DNA from: Toxotes chatareus
Lineage: Eukaryota > Chordata > Actinopteri > Toxotidae
NCBI GenBank assembly: GCA_016801885.1
Contig: CM028900.1
Location: 6,417,501-6,481,500 of the forward strand
Length of the DNA stretch: 64,000 bases
Direction of reading: 5' to 3'
The notes beneath the pieces are model-generated. The model did no database searches, was not told where the DNA came from, and saw only the letters and a list, made by a program, of their open reading frames with translations. The translations under genes were made by a program, and so were the position numbers. Below, piece after piece: positions 20,899 through 33,100 of the stretch (within the stretch, counting starts at the first letter, position 1; every line of letters begins with the position of its first letter).

Positions 20899-23800
20899 TC
20901 ACTGTTCATCTTTGCTTTTTTCAAACCCCGTCTCCAGCCCCGTTGCCATAGTGACAATCTCGTAACAATGCTCTGTCCCCGGTTCAGGTGAGGGGCCCAC
21001 AGGGATGCAGTCGTAGCCTTTGCCCGCTGAACTCATGCGCTTGCGGTTGCGTGCGCCTGGCTGATAGAGCTGCATGGCTGGACGGTCCTGCAGGGAGACA
21101 AGAGAGTGGGGACATGGGAGAGACAAGCAGCACAAAATTTGAATAATCTCAGTCATTAATAATAATAATCTCATTCAGTTTCTTAATTCATGGCTAAAAG
21201 CAAATTATCATCTGTAAACTGGAACATATGCATCGATGAACTTCTGAATCACTATCTGCGCCCCCCAACTTGTAACCCCCACCTCCATCTCATGCTCACC
21301 TTCTCGCTCACCTTGTTTCGGAGGCGTTCCTTCCGATTACCCAGGTCCTCCCTGTCCTCCTTTCCTAGTTTTTCCCCACTGTCAGGACAGTAAGAAAAGC
21401 CATGGTGGTGCCCCTCTTTCTTGGCTCGGTCCTGGCAGTAGCCCTTCCCCCACTTGGTCTCATCTTTTCGGCGCATAAACTTATCAAACTCATAATGGTG
21501 TCGCTGTCTTTTCCTTTCTTCGTCTTTCCCTCTGTGATCCTTGTCTCTCTGTCGGCGTCCGTGCTGCTCTCTCTGATCCTTGTCACTCTCAGGCTGACCT
21601 CTAGTGGTCAGAGCGGAGATTGCATGATTATTACAAAGACGCAATTGTTATTATGAGAATTAATATGTCATAATTGGAAAAAAGGACTGTTTTCCCATTT
21701 GTTTATAAAACAAGATTTTAATAACAATAAAAACATAGCTTATTCAGCTTTTGTTATTGTTATTTAGTATTATTACATTCAATATGATGCCTGGCAGTTA
21801 TCTGAGAGGAACTGTTTAGCAGATTCCAATCCTGCTGAGTTGAACAGGGAAGGATTTCACAATCCTTACTTTTCTTTGGGGTCCTTTGACTTCATTTGTC
21901 CTCCAGCTTTCTCCCATTTGCCCCTGTCTGTCTCCCCAACGTCACTTTTGTCTTTCATTCGGTCTGAATCCACATCATCATCTCTATCACTCTTCTTCAG
22001 GAGCTGAATGTGCAGATAATACAGGAAAGCCTCATAACTCTATACTACTGCACCATTCAAACAGCTTGTATAAACAAGCAAGTATGAAAATTATTTTTAG
22101 AGCTGGGTCACCTTGATTTTGATGTCTTTATCAGACAATTTCTTCTGCTTCTCGGCCTCTTTTCGTTTGCGTCTCTCCTCTTCTCGTCGTTTCTTCTTCT
22201 CCTCTTCCCTTTGCCGCTTCTTTTCAAGCTCTCTTCTCCTCCTCTCTTCTCTCTTCTCTTCTCTTATTCTCTGTAAGGAAAGATGTGGCAATGCAGCACA
22301 GATTTCAGATTTATCAAAGCAAATTGTGGGTCATTTCTTTTCATTTACTTCCTTTTTTTTTTCTTGCCTGTTTCTCGATTTTCTTATTTTTGATGTACTC
22401 CAACAGGGGTGTTGTCCGCTTGGCTGAAACCAAAAAAAAGGGAGCGAAGTAAACAAATGATGAACAACTTCTATACATCTGACTCTTGAAACTTATTGTA
22501 ATGATTCACTGGAAAATGACAGTAATGTGTGCATATGGTACTGTACCTATGAGCTCTCTGGTCTTGGCCTCTATCTCTCCCAGCAGAGTCTCAGGATTGG
22601 CCATAGACTTCTCCTCATCACAGGAGTAATTCTCCAAGAACCGCTTATATTCGGGATCTGAGGGGGTTCCAGGGCAGAGGTGATTATAAATCATAGCAAA
22701 ATATGTCTCAACATCAGTAGTGCAAAATACTGACTTTTTGTATATCTTACTTTCATGAGGGAACATGACATTTATAAGCTCAATATCATATGTACTGTAC
22801 ACCAGGAGAGATCGCAATGATCGACTGAAGCTCTGTATTTTAGTACCTTCTTCAATACTCCCAGCTTTGGCATCTTTCTTTTTTAGCTTCTTCTTGGAAA
22901 TTTTCTGGAAGGGGGCAAATTCTACCACTGCAGGATACTCCTGACCTGAGGACATATTGAAATAAAAGGCAACTCATAATTTAACAGACCAGCTATCAAA
23001 TAGTGACCATGGCAACGAAAGCTCTAAAGCCGCCTTTATCTCCATAAAATCCACCTGCTGTAAAACAGGCGTGTTTTTGTTTGGATTTACTATCTGCTAT
23101 ATTAAATGCAAACCAAATGGGTCACATTGTTTGTCCACCTTCATGGTACCATACAGGCAACAAAGTAAAACTGAGTTTAAACAAAACCAAGACATACCCT
23201 TGTTGTCAATGAAGACATAGCCGTCAAATCGGTCTCTGAACAGCAGGATGTCTTCCGGGTTTTTAAAATTGATATATGCTCTGGAGAACAGGTGAGGATA
23301 GAGACTGTGGGGAGAGAGAAATTGAGAGAAAGAGAAAGAAGAAGTCATAAACATTTTCACAAACAGGGAAAAGGTAACAAGATTTTGCATCATAAAGTTC
23401 AAACGATTTTCATACCTTTGATCTGCTGGGAAGAACTCAAAGTAGTCGAAGGATGGCAGAGGACTGAGCTGTTCTTCTAGCTGGTCCTTTGACAGGTTAG
23501 GTGGGAGCCTTCGAATCACCACCTGCAATAACTTGTTTAAATATTTTTCTCCTTTTCAGCAGGTGCTGCTGGTAATTATGTACACCGCCCGGCCCCCCTC
23601 GCCCTCACCCCCCCCCAAAAAAGGCTTCAGACTTTAAAGTTTGAACAGAGTGCCTGAGGATTATGCAGTTCGGCCAGTGGGTCAGTCACTGCAAACTCAT
23701 ACTGTGAAGAAAAACGTGTCCAAACCATCTGAACTTTATTTCCTGTTGCAGAGACCTCAAAGTTTCCAAAGGCACCAAATATGCCAGGCTGAATTTTAGA

Positions 23801-24663
23801 GAACGGTGTGTAGATTTTATGCAATAAGCATCTAAAATACTAATATCAATAATAAATATTAATGGAATGGATGAAATCTGGGCTGGAACAAGCTGACAGT
23901 GAGGACTAAATCATTTTTTTAAACCTTAAAGCTGCTTAAGGGAAAATATAAGGGGGAAATAGTTTTAGGTCTTAAACCGAACACAAATATGCAACTGTAT
24001 AGAGACCAAATAAGATTTTTACAGTCATACTTCTGGGCTCTGGGTCCTGCAATATTTTTGAGATTTTACAACATTGAAAGATTACTCCCATAGAAGAAAA
24101 AAATATATGGTTTAATTAACATTGAAAATTATTATTGGGCGCAGCGTCGCTCAGTATCACTTTGAAAAGGCATTAAAATGGAGGAAATGAGGAACTGGAG
24201 GTATAAAACCAGGGTCGCAGGGCGTCAGATGTTGACAGAGCGAGTTTTATGGACGGGATCGGACGTAGTATTGTGACAGTCTTTTGCAGTCACGGTCTAA
24301 CTGCATTGCTTTGAACACTATCTGCAAATGTCAAAGACACTTACAAACTAAATCAATCGAAATCAATCAAAACGTGAAAATGAATCTTGATAGCGGGTCA
24401 TGCGTCCGCTATCGCTGTCCGCGGTGCTGAAATGATCCCGCCTCCCTCCATGCCTCCTCCATGTCTGTTTTCCTCACTGAAATAAGCAATGCGACACACA
24501 TCGCAAACGCTCGGCTCCCTACCTTTGTGAAAACCTCTTTCTTCTCTTCTTTCTGCTTGGGGTTACCGGGAGTGCTTTCTTGCTCTCTCGGGATGTCCCT
24601 GAACTGTATCTCGACGACGCTTTTCTCCTTGCCCACGGTCATCTGGTCCTTTTCAGACCTCAT
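20899..24663 (-). CDS. upf3a: Nonsense-mediated mRNA decay regulator UPF3A
   Basis: UPF3 proteins bridge UPF2 and the exon-junction complex in mRNA quality control. Coding exons are 24663-24523, 23522-23416, 23304-23198, 22945-22847, 22657-22547, 22423-22368, 22270-22112, 22003-21870, 21600-21312 and 21087-20899. They give 463 residues (human UPF3A 476). Residues about 47-140 form the UPF2-binding RRM-like domain (VVIRRLPPNL, YFEFFPADQ, AYINFKNPEDILLFRDRFDG). A long Arg/Glu/Lys-rich helix follows (exon 7). The last exon holds the EJC-binding motif DRPAMQLYQPGAR. EFAPFQKISKKKLKKKDAK and adjacency to cdc16 favour UPF3A over UPF3B. Exon 4 (99 nt, phase 1 on both sides) can be skipped without a frameshift. 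The intron after exon 6 is GC-AG. Confidence 0.95.
22271..22367 (-). other. upf3a: GC-AG intron of upf3a
   Basis: Exon 6 ends ...GAGAAACAG and is followed by gcaaga, not gt. The acceptor is cttacag before AGAATAAGAGAAG. Only this junction keeps the conserved protein order EKQ|RIREEKREE. GC donors are a known minority class and usually have a strong CAG|GCAAG consensus, as seen here. Confidence 0.88.
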
Positions 24664-24790
24664 CTCTCTCCATCTCCCTCTCCGAGCCCGTGTTAAGTCA
24701 CTGTGTGCTCGCGAGAGTACGGTGATAACGTGAGTGGAGAGAGAATAGGACAGACGACTTTGATACCAAGGCTACTCCGAGCTGTGTCTG
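24664..24790 (-). promoter_or_regulatory. upf3a: Presumed upf3a promoter/5' UTR
   Basis: About 125 bp upstream of the upf3a ATG contain CpG and GC-rich patches ('ctccgagcccgtg', 'gctcgcgagagtacggtgat') and no TATA box. No experimental start site is visible. Confidence 0.4.
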
Positions 24791-25182
24791 TGGACATCTA
24801 ACTATCAAACCACTGGAACAATGAAAAGAAAGGTCTTAGCTGTCTTATGCTGTTTGTGGGTATAATTTTAAATACTTTATTTACTGTTGGGTAGCTTGTG
24901 AATTCCCCCCTGGGTTCAATAAAGTCTTACCCTGCGTTGATTCATTCCCTGAGTGTACTTTGAATTATTGATCTGAATCTGCAAAGTAACAATTAATTAA
25001 GTTCATCAAATACACGTATTGGAAAAAGTATTAAGTAGCAGGCAATGGAAAAAGTACAAGTACCTCAACGCTGTACTTAAGCGCAGGATTGAGTGAATCA
25101 GCTGGCCGTGCAACTGGTTGTCAAATGTCATGATCGCAACCATTATCAAACAAGTCGTCAGACACTTTAGATCAGAAACGCA

Positions 25183-25188
25183 TTTATT
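25183..25188 (-). terminator. Possible poly(A) signal of the small gene
   Basis: TTTATT on the plus strand (AATAAA on the minus strand), about 210 nt past the stop codon at 25399. A second match lies at 24877-24882. Confidence 0.45.
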
Positions 25189-25398
25189 TCGTTAAAATCG
25201 CATCCATCACATTGCTTCACCTGCTGGTTCCTTTTCACCAAAGATCATTGTATTCTCCACTGCATCACTGTATGAGAGTTGCAGGTTAAGAAACAGTTTT
25301 TGCACCAAACAAGTACGTGGAGCGAAAATAAACCGACTCCCGCTGATGTGCGTACCAGTGTTTGTCCCAGAGTCTCTGTTACTGCAGATTGGAGTCGG

Positions 25399-25995
25399 TT
25401 AAGTATTCCCGCAGCCGTCGGTGTCACCGTGCAGATCGGGAGTCGGGCTGCTGGGCTTCATGCTGCACTGATCCGCACAGCTGCCTGGAGAGACGCTGCC
25501 CGCAGAACTCCACGATTCAGGGTAGGAGGACTGGCTCACTGACCGCCCGTGGACATCTCTGCAGGGAACTGGGGGATGTAAAATTATAGAAAGATCCACT
25601 AATCTAGCATTTCATCTGGAAACATAGGACGATGAGGGCTGTCTTTGCTGCACTGCTTTATGTCTATGATGGAATAAAATGGACATGGATCCAGTTGCAC
25701 TTCAAAATTTGTACAATAAGGAAGACCCTTTATTTTTTTTTTCCGAGCATGTACAGCATAAACATCCATAAATCTGCTTTGTAAGACGGCTTAGTAAACA
25801 CGTTCATGAACGCTCTGTAAACTCACCACTAAGGAAAGTTTGCCTGCCACTACTGGTCTCCAAGCACAGCCGAGGTCTCTCTGGCGTGGACACGGAGCTC
25901 TTAAGGCTGGGCACAAAAGTGGAGCAGGTGTCCAGGTCCCGACAGACCTTGTCCTGGGTGTAAATGACGGCCGACTTAGACGGAGTGCAGCCCAT
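25399..25995 (-). CDS. Unrecognised small protein with N-myristoylation motif
   Basis: I do not recognise this protein family with confidence. Two exons, 25995-25827 and 25568-25399, join in phase (donor agtg|gtgagt, acceptor acatcccccag) and predict 112 residues. The first ten residues are MGCTPSKSAV. Gly2 with Ser6 is a classical N-myristoylation signal and Cys3 a likely palmitoylation site, so membrane anchoring is inferred. The rest is rich in Ser, Pro, Thr and Cys and looks disordered, with no transmembrane helix. The ATG context (aaagATGG) is strong. The opening MGCTPS resembles the N-terminus of the photoreceptor ciliary protein PCARE, but the similarity is limited to those residues. 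It lies between upf3a and cdc16, where I know of no human gene. A non-coding transcript with a chance frame remains possible. Confidence 0.6.
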
Positions 25996-26570
25996 CTTTC
26001 CTGGGGTTACTACATTCGTTATCCATTGGAGGGGGGGGAAAAAAGGTCCTGGAGGTTAACTAAGAAATACTGGAACAGGCATGTGGATGTCAGAGAGGGG
26101 ATGGAGAGAAGCGGTGTTTTCATTTGAGGTCGGAAGACCTCACTCCTCCCCTAAACCGGAACATGGCATTTGAGAGGAAGGTCTGAGCCCCAGTCCGTTT
26201 CACACTACATGTACATCACATGGCGTGTTTTACTTTGCAGGGGTTGGGATGAAGTGGTTACTTCTGGTTAATCCTCTGACCTGCAATGTTATAGCTTCCC
26301 ATCTACAGTGGATTCATTGCTTTAAGACATGCAGTTAGGGCTGGGTGCTTCCCATCCATTCTATAAGCTGCAGTTTTGTTTGTTTGTTCAGTGTGTTTCG
26401 TCTAAGTATGTTTCGTAAGTAAGCAAGATGTCATGCTGCAACAGGTTTCAGGTTAAACATAACTCGTCCATTAGACACCAAAAATACATGCAATATCTCA
26501 ATTAGGACTACTTCATTCTGATTAACACAAAACACAGGTATGCTATAAAATCAGAAAGATAAATGCACGG

Positions 26571-26634
26571 TTTATTGTAGGAATTACCAAGAATTGTTTT
26601 CACCAAAACAATTGTACGTAGCTGGCTCTTTATT
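26571..26634 (-). terminator. Poly(A) signals of cdc16
   Basis: Two TTTATT sites on the plus strand (26629-26634 and 26571-26576) read AATAAA on the minus strand. They lie about 500-560 nt past the cdc16 stop codon at 27136. Confidence 0.6.
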
Positions 26635-27135
26635 CAAGGTGAAAGTCCACAGGTTAAGCAACAAGGAGGATCCTGCCATAGGCACTAATAAGTGACTATA
26701 GTCTTTTAGTTGTGATGTGAGGTGTGTGGCTGTTTGCTCTGTTAAACCAAGTGTCAGAGGATCACATGTTCCCATTGTCTTCGGGCTTAACCCAAGGTCC
26801 AATGCTAAACCAAGTACTCAACACCTTAACCAAAGGCACGTGCTAATTCCCCTTTTAAAGCGCATTCTTGCAACATGAATATGATGTACAGAAACTGCTG
26901 TATAGAAATTCACCCTCACTTTTACTCACGTTCATTACGTTCACAATGGCATGTTCTATGTTTTGTCACTTTACAGAAACAACCACATCTAATGCACAAG
27001 AGGGGGAATCCACAGGAAACCTTTGGTGGAGGACGGGTGCCAAAGTTCTAGTTCTTGACTCTTGTCCCTGGGCTTGGATATGTGTACCTGTGACAACCTG
27101 TTACTGTGACAGTTCCACCTCCTGACGGGATGAGA

Positions 27136-30100
27136 TCACGTGCTGGTGTCTGACAAGGTGTCTAACATGACGTCACTCTCGTACATGTCACACTCCAGGG
27201 TTAAAGAGAGTCGAAGAGGCGTCTCCAGCATCATCTTGTCCTGATTTGACAGTGGTGTTTCCAAAGACGCGATGCTTGTGTCTTCCAATCTCGGTGTGGC
27301 GGGAAGGTCACCAGGCTCTGATGTGTTCAGCATCTTCATCAGGGCAGGAGTGTTCAAACTGCCTCGCACTTTGTCATTAATGTCTGTGCCTTAGTGGAAA
27401 CAAGTGACAACACATTACTGTCTTTGGGATTGAGACCAAAGAGCTGGTCTGAACATCTGGTGATTCAGAACAGAGAGAAGATATTTGCACCGAAAAGGAA
27501 AATTTTGGCTGACACAAGTAATGCAATTTGCCTGCTGTGGTATCTAGCCTTGAAGATAGTCTTGGATTTGTCTGCTGAGTTTATCTGAGATGTCTATTTG
27601 TCACAACCTTGGTGATAAAAATTTCCCAAAGACACTGTCCCAGTTAATCCAGATAAACACATGCTGTAAAGAAATGTCATATGGAGTATTAGCAGTATTA
27701 CAAATACTAATACAGATGAATTCTGACTTTAAAATTTGCGACAATCAAATTAATTTCAAATAAATTTTAATGTCACCCTTATAAAAAGCCAAGATATAAA
27801 ATGCTACAACTTTTTTTCGCACAAATAACTACTGTGAACGTGCAGTGTATCCGTATCATACCTATATAGGCATCGGTGTCACCAATGTACATTTCTATAC
27901 AGTGGCCAAGCATCGTCACAGAGAAGGTGTCGTCCCTTTTCAGTCCAAGTGCCTACCACAGAAAGAAAAAAAAAAATTCAAACTTTCTCATGAAAAGAAA
28001 AGCCGATATTTGTTGACATGAAGAATATGAACCAATCACAGGCCATTTTCTAAACTTTAATGTGTTTAGTCTAAAACAAACAAAACAGTGAACAAAATGG
28101 AATTTTCATTACACTGGATTTTATGTTTGTGATCGTTGTTTAAGAGACAGCTTGCTGCATAATGAACTGACCTTTGTGGATGCTCACCACCCAAATGATG
28201 TCAAACAAGAGATAAAACCCATTTAATCCTTTGAAGGAAAGGGGCCTTACCGTATGAAAGTAGTCGATAGCGCTCTCGAAGTCGCCCATGAGGCTGTGCA
28301 CATATCCTATGGCGGCGTAGGTGGAGGCATGTTGAGGGATTAACACCAGAGCTTGGCGGTGGTACTCCAGAGCCTGGTCATACTTTCTATAGAAATAAAC
28401 AATGTAATGAATGTAAAAGCATCTGCAGTTTTGTAGGCAATGAAAGGCAAAAGTGCAGTTTTTTTAATATGTTGATAGCTGTGGTGTGTTTGAATTTCAA
28501 ACCCAAAAATATAAAAGTTTTGCTAAACAGAGAACATTTTCTGCTCAGTGTGAGTCAATTTGTAGTACTGCAACACCCATTGCCTGTAGGTGGCGACATC
28601 AACATGTCCACTTTAGCAGATCTGTAACCTGTTGCTGCCATTGTGTTTTTGAAGCTTTGTACTTTTGTGTCGATCTAGTCTGACAATCACCAGACAGGTT
28701 TTCCTCATAGACACCTGTCTGCTGGAGAAAGTTTCCTAACAGAGGATGATTAACTATTTCACTTATAATCATTTTGAAAAACACACATTGGAATATTTAC
28801 CTTTATATTTCAAACTCTCTTTCTTTCATCAGTGTATCAGTGACGCACCAACAAGCTTCATGAAGTATTCATTTTGTATGAATGAAGCCCTCCTTTCACA
28901 TAAAAAAAAAAACAACAACAAAAAACTATCCAAACCTTTCAAAACAGCCACTTGTGAAGCTCACATTCTGCGAGCCCCTTATATCTATTGAGTGGTGGCG
29001 ATGCATAATTCATTAAAGGGTCTCTGCATGAATTCTTAATGAGGACCCTACCTAGGCAGAATGATTGCCAAAGAACAAGTGAGCATATCTCTGAGAATAG
29101 TTTGTAGCAGATAGATATAAAGGTGAATGAACAAAGAGGAGAGGGCATTCCAGATAATCTTTTATCATTCAAACAGGAAAAACTAAGTTAACCGTAATTT
29201 ACAAGTACTATAAGTGCTAACTCAAAGCAGACCATGAAATCATTTAGAAAAACAGGCGGAGCTGCAAGAACAAGCCGCTCTCCTGCCGGGGCTATTCAAG
29301 ACCATTTATTCAAACAGAAAACTGGACAGTAAAACTGGCATGATACTTACTTCAGTTTCCGACACACATGACCTAAGTTGTTTAGCAGAGGCTCCCATTT
29401 GTCCACAGTGACCTTAAATTTGAAAGGAAAACAGCAAAAGGCGTACTTTAAGTACATCTTACAGAGATGTGGTCATGCTTTTCAAACATGTATCACAATG
29501 ATCTTTCACAGTTGATTAAATTAGCAGTTACCTCATTCCCTATGGCTTTGATCTTCTCCATTGCCTCAAGAAAGAGCCTCTCTGCGTTCTTCCAGCTGAA
29601 ACAGTAGAAAAACTTTCTTAAAGCGAGTCTAAATACTCTATATAATAAACCAGTTTTTACTGTGTAATTTGTCTAACCTCAATGTGTAACTGCTGTTTAA
29701 GCCTGACTATAGCTACTGTTACTATCCACGTGTCAAAACCCACATGAATCAATATAAAATTATCTGTATGGCTTGATATATCTGGGGTTATATGAGAAAA
29801 GCTACGATATCAGAAAATATATCTTTTTATAAACTAAGTGAAGCGACCCTATAAGGGATAGTTAAGATCTCTTATATTGACACAATATAATCACGGGTTG
29901 TTAAGTTAATGCGCTGCTCAGAGTTTTCTAAACAGAAGTCATTTCATGTAAATTTCCCAGCCAGCTGTTATACTGACAGACAGCAGCATACAGGGCTGCA
30001 CTAACAGAAACATTTTAATCCAAAATGGCTTTAACTGAAAAGCAAAATAGCTGCTCCTCACTTTGTCAAACAAGTTACTGTTAATTCAGTGATTTCATTT

Positions 30101-33100
30101 GGTAAATGTACGGTGCATCCAGGCCACATTTTAAAATAGACTTCTTATCCAATTAAATCCAGTTTTTAACAAATATCACTGCTGTGTGCCAACATCTGTT
30201 TGCGCTGCCAAAAACATTACACTACCTTTGACAAACTAGAGGCGACAGTATTAATGCGTGTCTGTTACTGCATGACTCACTCTCCATTCTGAAATGCAAC
30301 CACTGCCACCTCGTGTATGACGAATGGGTCCTCTGGAGCGATGCTAAGAGCCTGGCTGAAGAAACGTTCAGCCAGCTTGGAGTTGTTGGTCAGACCGTAC
30401 TCCAGGCCGATGTAGAGCATGGGTAGGTGACACCTGAAAGAGAAAGTGCAGGAGACATCACGACCCAAGCTAAATTATGTTTGACAGCCATTAATAACTG
30501 AAAGCAACAATGACTTTAAAGTTTCCCAAACGCCTAGAAACATTCAGGAAACAGAAAGAGCCAGTACTTATGCCTGCTTTTATAAAAAAAAAAAAAAAAT
30601 AGTGTAAAGGAAAAAATGTCACGTTATCAAAAATGAAAAAGGAAAAAAATTCAAATCCAGACACTTGTGACTGGAAAGACAAACTGACAAACTAAAAAAA
30701 ACATTCTCAGAGTTAGCAACATTTTGTTTTAGCTGTAAACTATGAGCAGCACCATTGGTTAGATGAGCATTAGGCTGGGGGACATTTCTGGTGGACAGTG
30801 CTTTTCAATCATAAAATAATACTTTATACTTTTGCCTGTCATCATTTAATGTGTACAAACAACGGGCAAAAAATGAATCTGTCAAAGAACAATTTGTGTG
30901 CCATTATTTGTGGCAATGTGGAGTTTTATTGACTGATAACCTGTGCCTCCACAATCTCTGTCTCAGCATAAAACAACTCAGCCACAGCACTTTATTACAA
31001 GAAGTAAGCTGTCCTCTACTGAAGCTCCATCCTTTGATGTGGCTGGTTAAACAGGTAAATTTTTCACATAAAGCTCGGCTAGGACGGCTCTAAAAAGACT
31101 CACATTTAGAAAAGTATATGGAGATGGGAACTCCAGAACTTGTCAGTACCCACCCTTTCATCAGCTGGGCAGCAGTGAAGTAGGCAGCCATGGCTTGGTC
31201 ATGCTCACTCTCCACTGCAAATGAATGACCATAGGCAATCCATGCCGGACCATAAGTCCTCTCCAGGGTGGTGGCTTTGCTAAAGAAAATACACAGTAGT
31301 CAATATGTGTACGTGAACCTAAGGCCCTTTTCCTGGCATTACTTGGCATGTGTCTTGGGTGATCTGATCATAAGTGGACAACTCTAAGTAGAGCTGTGAA
31401 TGCACTGAAGACGCACTAAGGACGCACTGAGAGCCGATCTCTCAGACTACATTTGGAGGTCAGGCCACATTCTTTTAGCAGTGTGTGCCTGAATAAGATG
31501 CATGTGGAAATGCCTTCTAATGTCAGGTGGGAACTGCCGTACTTAAAGCTGTCCACTTGTGACCGGATCACCCAAGACATGCTAATGCATGTATGAACAG
31601 GGCCATAATGTATGCCTGTTATATGCCCTTGAAGAGATATCTTGCTAATACAAACCTAAGGTATCGCCGAGCATGTTCATTTTTATGGCCGACCATGAGA
31701 TAGTAGCACCCGACAGCAAACCAGGATACCTGGAAAAACGTATTCATTTGGTTATCAAATACTGGAAATTTTGTAAACAAGATAAAGTGAGACAATTGTA
31801 ACACTTACCGGGTTGTTGGGATACAAGTCTACAAGTTTGTGCGAGAGGTAAAACAACTCTGCAGGGGTGGAAAAAATAGACAACAACACATAAAAACTTC
31901 CAACTGTGCAAAACTAACCATTTAATTGTTACACTGATGGATACGAACCAAGCTAAACATTTTTTACATGAGGATCAGTGGTTGATTTTACCATTTGCTT
32001 TTCCGAGTTCCACCAGAGTTCCTATATGAACTGGTAAACAGTTGGCATGAAAGGGGTCTTTCACCATCACCCTGAAACACAAACAGAGCTGCATTTAATA
32101 ATCCTGTACTTTCATGGTGTGCAATCCAGTTCAGTTTTTTAAATGCTAGCCACATAGTACAACCAGTTCTCTTCATATCATACCCAATGCAGAGTAAATA
32201 CAAAAAGACAACTTAGAAAATAAAATAATCCTCTAATAAACTTCATCATCTCCCAGTCCATCAGTAGTAAAATGTAATAAAATCAAAATTCACAGACAAT
32301 CAGTGAATACAGTACAGTACAGTAAAGAAAGAAACATCTGCTACATTTCCTGGCTTATTTTAAATTCATTTACACAAATGACTTGATTGTGAGTGTTTCA
32401 CTGGTGAAAACCACATGAAAGTTTTCAAATTACTGCATTTAAAATCATGTTCTTCCAAAATGATTTGGACATTGGCAGGAGTGGCTGCTGCCAGATAAGA
32501 CAAGAAGGCACCCGAGTGAGAAATAAATGTTCTATTTTAAAATGTCTGAAACTTTGAGTGGTACTGTGTTCAAAGTGCATTATTTATTAAGTTTTATTAG
32601 AAAATTACAACAAAGGAAAACTGCAGACACCTACATTGATGTGAGTTTGTAGCACATCTTGAAATCACAGTTATAATAATGCCTCTCAGCAAGAGACACC
32701 ACTACATCCAAGTTGTCCTGAAGACCATTGACCATCTCTGGCACCACCAAATCACTGGGCTTGTTATACTGCAGAAAGAAGGAGAGGGAGAGAGCGTGTG
32801 TATGTGTTTATGCATGAGTGTAAAAGGTGGGCGCAGGGTTTAAATGTGAGTAGGTGGGAAAACAGATAAAGCAAGGTCACAAAAAAGGCATAGAAAGGTG
32901 ACAGATGAAAAGACAGCCGGAGAAAAACAGGCCAGAATATCCTTAATAGGCATTTGCACTTCAATTAATATTAAGTGTATACAAGTGAACCCTGAAGCGT
33001 GACAGCGCTGGAGAGCACCAATTAGGCTTTGGCTCTTGCTCATTCTCTCTCACAGTGATTACAAATTAAAGGATAAGGCAGGCCTGTATATGAAGAACTG

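Noticed and set aside
21402..21656. Plus-strand hydrophobic open frame
   Set aside because: It is antisense to the charged exon 9 of upf3a. Antisense of Arg/Glu/Lys-rich coding sequence naturally reads as Leu/Ser/Phe.
22113..22427. Plus-strand Ser/Phe-rich open frame
   Set aside because: It is antisense to the Arg/Glu-rich helix exon of upf3a.
20899..24663. Assignment as upf3b instead of upf3a
   Set aside because: The EJC motif is UPF3B-like, but the KISKKKLKKKDAK region, TTPLLEYIKNKK and the position next to cdc16 and cfap97d2 all indicate UPF3A.
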